Source of the DNA: Odontesthes bonariensis | Taxonomy: Eukaryota; Chordata; Actinopteri; Atheriniformes; Atherinopsidae | DNA length: 64,000 nucleotides | Reading direction: 5' to 3' | Assembly: GCF_027942865.1 (NCBI RefSeq) | Contig: NC_134515.1 | Location: forward strand, 2,858,839 to 2,922,838 | Part shown: positions 11,255 to 20,200 of the stretch, piece by piece | Position numbering within the stretch: the first letter of the stretch is position 1 | Layout: the number at the start of each line of letters is the position of its first letter | The notes under the pieces: generated by a model | Told to the model about the DNA's origin: nothing | Database searches by the model: none | Seen by the model: only the letters and a program-made list of their open reading frames with translations | Made by a program: the position numbers and the translations under genes

Positions 11255-14200
11255 TCAGGTGTTGTCGGTGAAAACTTGTCCCAGGATGGAGAGGCGGGCG
11301 CTGAACGGCTGGACGGGGCAGGACAGCAGGGGGGGCGCCTTCTTCTGCCCCGGCTTCAGAGCGATGCTGTCAGGCTGGCCGTGGGCGGGGTCAGGCTGGC
11401 CGTGGGCGGGGTCAGGCTGGCCGTGGGCGGGGTCCTGCTGTCCGGGGGCGGGGTCAGGCTGGCCGTGGGCGGGGTCCTGCTGTCCGGGGGCGGGGTCCTG
11501 CTGTCCGGGGGCGGGGCCCTGCTTTCCAGGGGCGGGGTCCAGCTGGCTGTGGGCGAGGTCCGACCGGCCGGGGGCGGAGTCCTGCTTTCCGGGGGTGGAG
11601 TCCGGCTGGCTGTGGGTGGGGTCAGGCTGGCCGGGGTCTGGTTGTCCGGGGGCGGGGTCTGGCTGTCCGGGGGCGGGGTCTGGCTGTCCGGGGGCGGGGT
11701 CCTGCTGGCCGTGGGCGGGGTCCTGCTGGCCGTGGGCGGGGTCCGGCTGGCTGTGGGCGGGGTCCAGCTGTCCGGAGGCGGGGTCCTGCTGTCCGGGGGC
11801 GGGGTCAGGCTGTCCGGGGGCGGGGTCCTGTGTCTGTTTGGTCGGCCGTTTTGATTGGCCCTCAGCTTTCTCTCTGGGCTGCGACAGGCTGAGCAGTAGG
11901 TCCCGGAGCTCCTGGCGGTCCTGGGCGTGGCGGCTGCAGCAGTAGAGCGCCGCCGGGTCCAAAGGATGAGCCTCCGTGTTAAAGATGAAGCCCCCCGCCC
12001 CCAAAACGCACTGCCCCCCTTCGCCCCCCTCCTCCCAGGACCCATCCCCCTCCGTGCCCCCGCCGTGAAGGAAGTGGGCGGGGTCAAAGAGCAGGTAGAG
12101 GTACTTGACGGTTTCGGCGAGGAAGAAGGACTCCATCCTGTTGTCCAGCTGGTGGTCTCGAAGGTCTTTGACCTGCGGGAGGAAGAGGAGCTGTGACTTC
12201 ACCCAACCAAACAGCCAATCAAAGGGAAGCACAGGTGACCCCCAGAGTAACAAACACGCTGAATATGAAATCCTTAGTCAGATTAAGGTGTCTACATGCA
12301 CTTAATAACTCAGTCTGATTGTAATTTAGCCAATAATCCGATACTTTCAGTGTCATGTGACCCCACTGAGTGATATTCCCGCGACCAGCTGGCAGGGAAA
12401 CTTACGCTGGCGTAGCCGCAGGGCGTCTTGGCGATCCGCTCGATGGACTCCAGCGCGTCGAGGCCCAGCTGCAGGTAGGTGTGGTCGCCCGTCGCCCTGA
12501 ACAGGTACATGGCGCTTTCTATCAGCTCTGCAGCAGAAACACACAGAAGCAGAGAGCTGAGAGACGTTCTACACTGAAAACACACCAACACCACGTTATT
12601 CACCTCATTCTGCTGCTTAAAAACCCCCCAGAGTCCAAATAAAAGAGCATCTCAGATATTTTGGTGATCTTTCAAGTATTTGAGAAAATCCTGGGAATCC
12701 TGGGACAACCTGGGAGCATCTGAGGTTTTTAATCTATGAGTTCATACGTTTGTGGTGGAGGTGGAAACGAATAATTCGTGTAAAACAGGATATTTTGCAA
12801 ACCACACTGAGTTCAAATCCTCAAATCCAAAGAAAAGGAGCTCCGATGCTTCCTTAACCTCCTTTATGAGAGATGCTGAAGTAATATTTATCTAAAGCAC
12901 GTTTGTAGAAAACTCATCGAGCGCGTTTCAGAGCAGCAGGTTGTCTTTAAGATATTTAAACCACCTGTCCTGAACAAGCTCAAGGAACGCAGCTGAGGAA
13001 CAGACCGTTTTTTTAAATCGAAAGAGATGAAAAAGAAGGTGCAACACATAACTGAACAAGTGGAAACAACTCCCGAGCATCTGTTCCACTGTTCCGCTCA
13101 GACTCGTCCAACTTTGCCTTTGAACCGTGAATTCCTGCTTTTATCGATTTGTTGACTCCAACTGTCAGACCTGCAGCTTATTTCTCTTTCAACCACCTGC
13201 TCCCCATTTTGGTCCAACAGTCCTCTAGTTTTCTAGACTTGTTGTTAGGGCTGTACTAACCTCACGATACGATACACGATATTCAGCCAAAAACAAACAA
13301 ACAAAAACCAACAGAACAAACAAACAAAACAAACAAACAAACAAACAAAACAAAAAACAAACTAACACACAAAAAAATGAACACAACAAAAAACAAACAA
13401 ACAAAATATCGATAAAATTGCTCGGCCCTACTTGGTGTCGTCCTTTGTTGCCTACAACAGGCCGTCCCTCTCTGCTGGGTTTGGCTTCGCCTATTACAGC
13501 GTATTTGAGTCCACCTGCATCATCTCACCTCATGCAGAATGAATCATTTGGGTATCAAACTAATGCGCACATGCTTGATCCTTAGCCTTCGGTGATGATG
13601 CGATGCGTAGGTCATGGTCGATGAGCTCGACCCGGGAGGGTCACCTACAACACCTACTCCATCTTTGGGATCGTTCCATCTGACCAAATCACCCAGACGG
13701 TGGATCTGTGGAAGATGGACTGCTCACCGGGACCGAAGCTGAATTCAAAATGATCAGGATCTAAACCAGAGATACTCATTGCGCGGCTCACAAGCCATTT
13801 GCGGCTCCTCCAGCTCTAATTGGCGGCTCGCACTCGCATAGTAGCTTATAACAATATGCTAACAATAACAATACATTTTTTCAAATAACACACAGCGAAT
13901 ACTGCACAGTATTAAGTATTTTTATTAAGTATTAATTAAGGCTTAATGTTAAGGCTTAATGGTGTTTCCTAAAGGGGGAACTGTTAAACCTGGCAACGCA
14001 GCCCTCTTAAACCAACTCACACTTGACAGCAGAGCACGCTAGCTCCTTTAGCCAGCGCGAGATGCAGGCACAATGGATCGGTTTTTAATTAAAAAAGGGC
14101 AAAAACCAGCAAAACAAAAACCAAACAAACAAACCAAAATACAAAATAACAAACAAAACAAAAGCCAAAACAAACAAACAAACAAACAAACAAACAAACC

Positions 14201-17200
14201 AAAAAAACAAAAGAACAAACAAAAGCCAAACAAACAAACCAAAATACAAAATAACAAACAAAACAAAAGCCAAACAAACAAAACAAAAACCAAACAAACA
14301 GACCAAAAAACAAAAGAACAAACAAACAACAAACAAACAAAACAAAAACCAAACAAACAAACCAAAAAACAAAAGAACAAACAAAAGCCAAACAAACAAA
14401 CAAACAAAAACCAAACAAACAAACCAAAAAACAAAAGAACAAACAAAAGCCAAACAAACAAACAAACAAAAACAAACAAACAAAACAAAAAACAAAAGAA
14501 CAAACAAAACAAAAGAACAAACAAACAAAACAAAAATGCTCATCCTGAATGTCTCACTATGATTACAACAACAAACTACAAATACAACATGAAGAAAGTC
14601 GAGGACATGCACGCCAGCTTCCGCTCAGCCCAGTATTAAGGTAAATATGGTCTGAATTGAAAATGTATTGGCTGTGTTGTTTCTTTTTTTGTGGGATGTT
14701 TCATATGTAGAAATGCATATTTGCCAAAGGGGACTTTAGCATGTTGTGGTAAAAGTGGCTCTGCCCTTGATTTAGACACCAGTTCAGTGGAATAAAGCAG
14801 TTCTTTCAGGCAGCTCACCTGGTCTGAGGGGGTATCCTTCCCTCTTATCCACAGTGTAGCCCTGAGGGATGCTGTAGAACTCGGGCAGACCCCCGAACTG
14901 CCTCCACACCGAGTAATAATTCTGGAAGGTTCTCACGGCACCGTCGAGGTCCCCCAGCAGAGACTGAAACACACAGAGGGAGTTAAAGCGGCCACGGTGG
15001 GACTGCACCGGGTTTGTGAGGCCCCTGGATGCAGGGGCGTAGCACCAAATTTGGGGCCCCAGGAACAACCACTACCATGCATATTTGAACCAACATGGAC
15101 CCTATGTTAGGCTTTTGGGACACTTGTATAGGCTAATAGTTATTATGAAAATAAATACATTTAAGACAAATATGGCTTCTATATCACAATTATGTGGTAG
15201 CCAACAAAATGAGAGATTATTTTTTAATTGCTATCACAGTGGTATGCTAAGGAATGGGATAATCAGTTACTGTAGGCTGTAATTTTGACATTTGGGCTCA
15301 CCTTTCTTGGGAAATAAATCAGTCAGCAGTTGCTTTCCTTCATTTTGTCTCTCTTGCCTTTCTTTTCTTTTCTGAAAGCCTGATTTTTTTTTTGGATGAC
15401 ATCTTTCATGTGCCGGCTGCTGCGTTTAATGCCTAATAATGAAGTGAGTGAATTTATTGCGCATGTACAATCAAAAGTTCGCCAGAAGGCGGACCAAACC
15501 AATGCGCACTGATAATGGGGGTGTCTGATATAGATCATAGCCTATTTGCAGGCTGGGATATACATTTCAACAGATGTATTTCCAGTTGGATTTGCATAAA
15601 TTACCAACATATATTGACATTATTTAAAAAATTATTTTTAAAAAACGAAAGAAGAAGAAAATTTCCCTTAGGGCCCCCCCTGTAGGCTGGACCCTGTGAA
15701 TCAGTCTGACTTTCCCCCCCTGTTCGACGCCGCTGCCTGGATGTACCTGCAGCCCGGGCCAGAAGGCCTCCAGGCTCTGGAAGACCGGCATGGAGACGGT
15801 TCCCTTGTGCATCTGGACCCACAGGTACCAGTCGTCAAAGCGGGTGTAGTTCTGAATGGCTCGGTCGTACGCTGAGGGAACACATCAGAGGTCAAGCTGA
15901 GGCTGCAGGTTAACCCAGAAGAACCCACCATGACTCAGGTGTAACTCGCCCTTTAAATGTTCTGGAAAATTCCATGAAAAACTTTATCCTTGATTTCAAC
16001 TCGTGAATTGCCAGAGTGAGCCATACTTAACACCCTGGTGGGTCATGTGACAGGTTATATGTGATTTAGTCTTCCCATAATGACATTTCCAAGATGTCTG
16101 TGTGCCAGGTTAGCACTACGGGCAGAGCTAGCTAAATTTAAATCGCTTGTTTTTTGGTTGCTAAAGGAAAGATTCAAACCATTTAATACCCAATGACACA
16201 TCTTTGAGACTAGGGAGTGTTATTTTGAGAAAAATGTCAGAAATGTGTTCTATATAGTCGGTTTAGTCTGTTACATGTCCCCCATCATTTTCCTTGATGG
16301 AGAAATTATCAAGGTTCTTAACGCCCAATGTGACATATATATCACATTACAGAGCTCTGACAGTGGGGGGTTAGCCTGGGAATTCCCATGCTGCTTTGCG
16401 CGCGATTTCATTCACCCTGCAAAGTCAGCCTGGAAACCACCGCCCTTATTTTTTGCCTGAGTTAGGGAACCAACTACAGAACGGGGGGGGGGGGGCAGCA
16501 AGACCATGACGACGTCTATGTGCTACACCGAAGCTTGTAGAGTGTTAATCCAACATGACAGCGGACACAACGTTACCGTTCGATGCAGCCTTAGAAAGTG
16601 TTTTAAGTAGCTTAGAGCGGAAGTTTACTTTTAAAAAAGAGCAACGTTTGGCGTTGAAAGATTTCATTGCCTCGTCGAATTTCTGTCGCTCTACATACGT
16701 CATCTGGTATAAGTGATACAATTGGCTATGAATCGCGCGCAAAGCAGCATGGGAAGAACCAGACGCCATTTGATAGACATTCGTAGCGCCCAATAAACGG
16801 CTCTAGGCATTCGTAAACCACGCCTCAAATACGAGAAAATGCACACCTAGTTCCCAGACCACCATCTCATCCAGATGTGGACGCGTCAGCCAGGCTAGGG
16901 GGGGGTGGTATTTTGACAAAAATTTCAGAAATGTGTTCTATGTGGTCTATTTAGTCTGTGTTATGACCCCCTTAATTTTCATTTAAGTAGAAATGGGTCC
17001 GGGTTCTTATGGGTTAAAGGTGGAATAAAAACAGTAAGTGGCGTCAGGAGGCGCCCGGCGCCGCCAGCCGTACCCTGGAACATGCTGAGGAGCTCCTCGT
17101 CCTGCAGCATGATGGCGCCCTTCACCAGATACTCGAAGTAGGAGTCCACTCCGGCTCCGATGCCGGCGTCCTGAGCCACCCACTTCTTGGACAGCACGTC

Positions 17201-20200
17201 GATGTGATTCCCCACCTGCGCGGGCACACGGACAGACGGGCTGAGGAGCGGGCGGCGCCACGGCGTGCAGCGCGCCGGACGTTTACGGAAGCAGGTGGAG
17301 TTACCAGTCCGATGTTGGACCGGGTCCTCCACAGCGCGCCCAGGGCCCGGCGGGCGGCGTCCTCGAACACCGGGTCTCCGGTGAGTCGGCTCAGCGCGGC
17401 GAACTCCAGGATGAAGGTTCCCACGCCGGCGGTGCAGGTCACAGGCGTCTCGGTGGGGCTGACGCCGTGCAGCAGGTTCACGGTTCCGTACGGCATCCCG
17501 GTGGGAGTCTGGAACGCTGAGAGAGGGAGACGGGTTAGGGAGCCGCCGCCGGGCCGCCAACACGAGGTCAAAGAGGTCGCTGAGCAACGCACTGCCCCCA
17601 CGAGGGCAGCATGAGGTATGACATCATCTGCATCTGTGTCCCCCCCCCCCTCAGACACGGCAACGCTTCTTCCTCGCTGCTCTCACATTTCTGTTCGTGT
17701 GTTTTCTTACCAGGCAGCAGCTTCCTGGCGGCGTCCTCGGCCATCCTCAGCAGCGGTCCAGAACAGGGCCAGCCGGGCTCCAGCTCCATCCCCCCCCTGC
17801 CGGCCAACAGGTGAGCCGACAGCAGACCGCCGACCACTAACACAGAAACACATGTGGCCCTGAACACATCATCCCCTCAGAACCGTGGCCCCTGAACACA
17901 TCATTCAGTGGCCCCTGAACACATCATCCCCTCAGAACCGTGGCCCCTGAACACATCATTCAGCGGTCCCTGAACACATCATTTAGTGGTCCCTGAACAC
18001 ATCATCCCCCTCAGAACCGTGGCCCATGAACACATCATTCCCCTCAGAACCGTGGCCCCTGAACACATCATCCCCTCAGAACCGTGGCCCCTGAACACAT
18101 CATTCAGCGGCCCCTGAACACATCATTCAGTGGCCCCTGAACACATCATTCAGCGGCCCCTGAACACATCATTCAATGGCCCCTGAACACATCATCCCCT
18201 CAGAACCGTGGCCCCTGAACACATCATTCAGTGGCCCCTGAACACATCATCCCCCTCAGAACCGTGGCCCCTGAACACATCATTCAGTGGTCCCTGAACA
18301 CATCATCCCCCTCAGAACCGTGGCCCCTGAACACATCATTCCCCTCAGAACCGTGGCCCCCGAACACATCATTCGGCGGCCCCCGAACACATCATTCAGC
18401 GGCCCCCGAACACATCATTCAGCGGCCCCCGAACACATCATTCAGCGGCCCCTGAACACATCATTCAGCGGCCCCTGAACACATCATTCAGCGGCCCCTG
18501 AACACATCATTCGGCGGCCCCTGAACACATCATTCAGTGGCCCCTGGTCCTACCTCTGATGTTGGTTTCGAACACGGACGCGTTGACGTCGATGTCGAAG
18601 TCCACGCTGTCCTGGAGCAGCGACGCCACCCTCTGAAACTCGGTCCGGTTCCCCAGAACCTGCAGAGGAGCCGAACGGTTAAAGGGACAGTTCACCTGAA
18701 CGCCGCCGGAGCTCAGAGTTCCAACGTTAACTTACCAGCAAAGTGTCGAGGGCGTCGATCAGAGTGAGAGAAAAACTGCAGAGACAAAACAGGAAGCATT
18801 AAAGCTACCTGCTGTAGTCACACTTTATCAATCAATCTTTATTTATATAGCGCATTTCATACCACAGGCAACTCAATGTGCTTTACAGAAATACAGGTAA
18901 ATAAAAACATTAATTTTAGCTAACAGTAAGATTAGTATAACTATAACAGCTAATTTGAGTAAGCTAACAAAAGCTAACAAACATGGATAAACTTTCCTCT
19001 AAGAGGAGGCATTTAAAAATATAGCTAATAACAGAAAGGTTGATATCATGAATGATAACAGATCTTCAATATATGAATACGACTAAGTTTGCCTCCGAGT
19101 GAAGCATTAATAAGATCAGAAACATGGATAAGCTTTCCTCTAAGAGGGAGCATTTAAGAAGCCGTTCAATGGTCCATAAATTTAATTAAAGGGGACTTGG
19201 GTAAAAAACTTTCATCTGAGAGGAAATATTAAGGTTTATACAGTGATAATAGGTCTTAATAAACCATTTGAATATGACTAAGTTTTAATTAATAATATAA
19301 ACCATTTGAATATAACTAAGTTTTCCTCTTAGTGAAGCGTTAATGAGATAAGGGTAGAATGAGAGAGGAAATAACACATTGGGGGAGAGGTCCATTTTAT
19401 GCATAAAGACACTAAAAAGTGTGATTCAGCCTCCAAAATGAGCAGAAACTACATCTAAAATTCATCCATTTAAATGAATGTTGTGAGAAACGTGTAATTA
19501 AACAGCAACAGAGTCACAGCAACGATAACTTCCTGCGCCTCACCTGCCCCAGGTGTCCTGTCCGTCACAGGTGAGGGGGCGGAGCTCATCGTAGGGAAAG
19601 GCGTTGTCCAGGTAACTGTTGTAGGCGTGGTAGAACATGGACTTGATGCGCTGCCTGAGACACGAAGCGAGTTACGGTGACGAACACGAGGTTTAAAAAT
19701 GGAAAAAAAGAGACAAAAAACCAGGCCGAGTGGAAGTAAAACACCTGCTGTAGCTGTCGTCTGATTGGACGAGAGCTCACGCTCACAAAACGAGCTACAA
19801 ACAGTCTTACAGCTACTTTACATTCAGATTTCACAGCAGACTGTAGCTGGTGTGGGGTTGGATCAGGGCCCGAATGAGCAAAGCTCATTTCCACTTCTGT
19901 GATGGCAGCATTAAAGGGACAGTTCGCCTCTTTTGACATGAAGCTGTGTGACATCCCATATCAGCAACATCATTTCTGAACATCTTCTTACCCCCTGCTG
20001 CGTCCTGTGAGCAGAGTTCCAGCCTCGTTTTGGTGTTGATGAAGGTAGTCCGGCTAGTTGGCTGGGGTTTAAAAAATAAAGCGTTTTGCTTCTCAGAACA
20101 ATATGCGTTCAACAGAGTAATACATTTGCATCACAAAATGGTTCTCCAGGAAAAAGTCAGACCTCACAATCTCTTGGCCCTATTTTCTCTCCCTTCGTAT

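Noticed and set aside
11259..12087. Long plus-strand and alternative minus-strand frames opposite edem2 exon 11
   Set aside because: They are shadows of the GC-rich coding minisatellite; only the edem2 frame continues into conserved GH47 and C-terminal sequence and agrees with splice phases.
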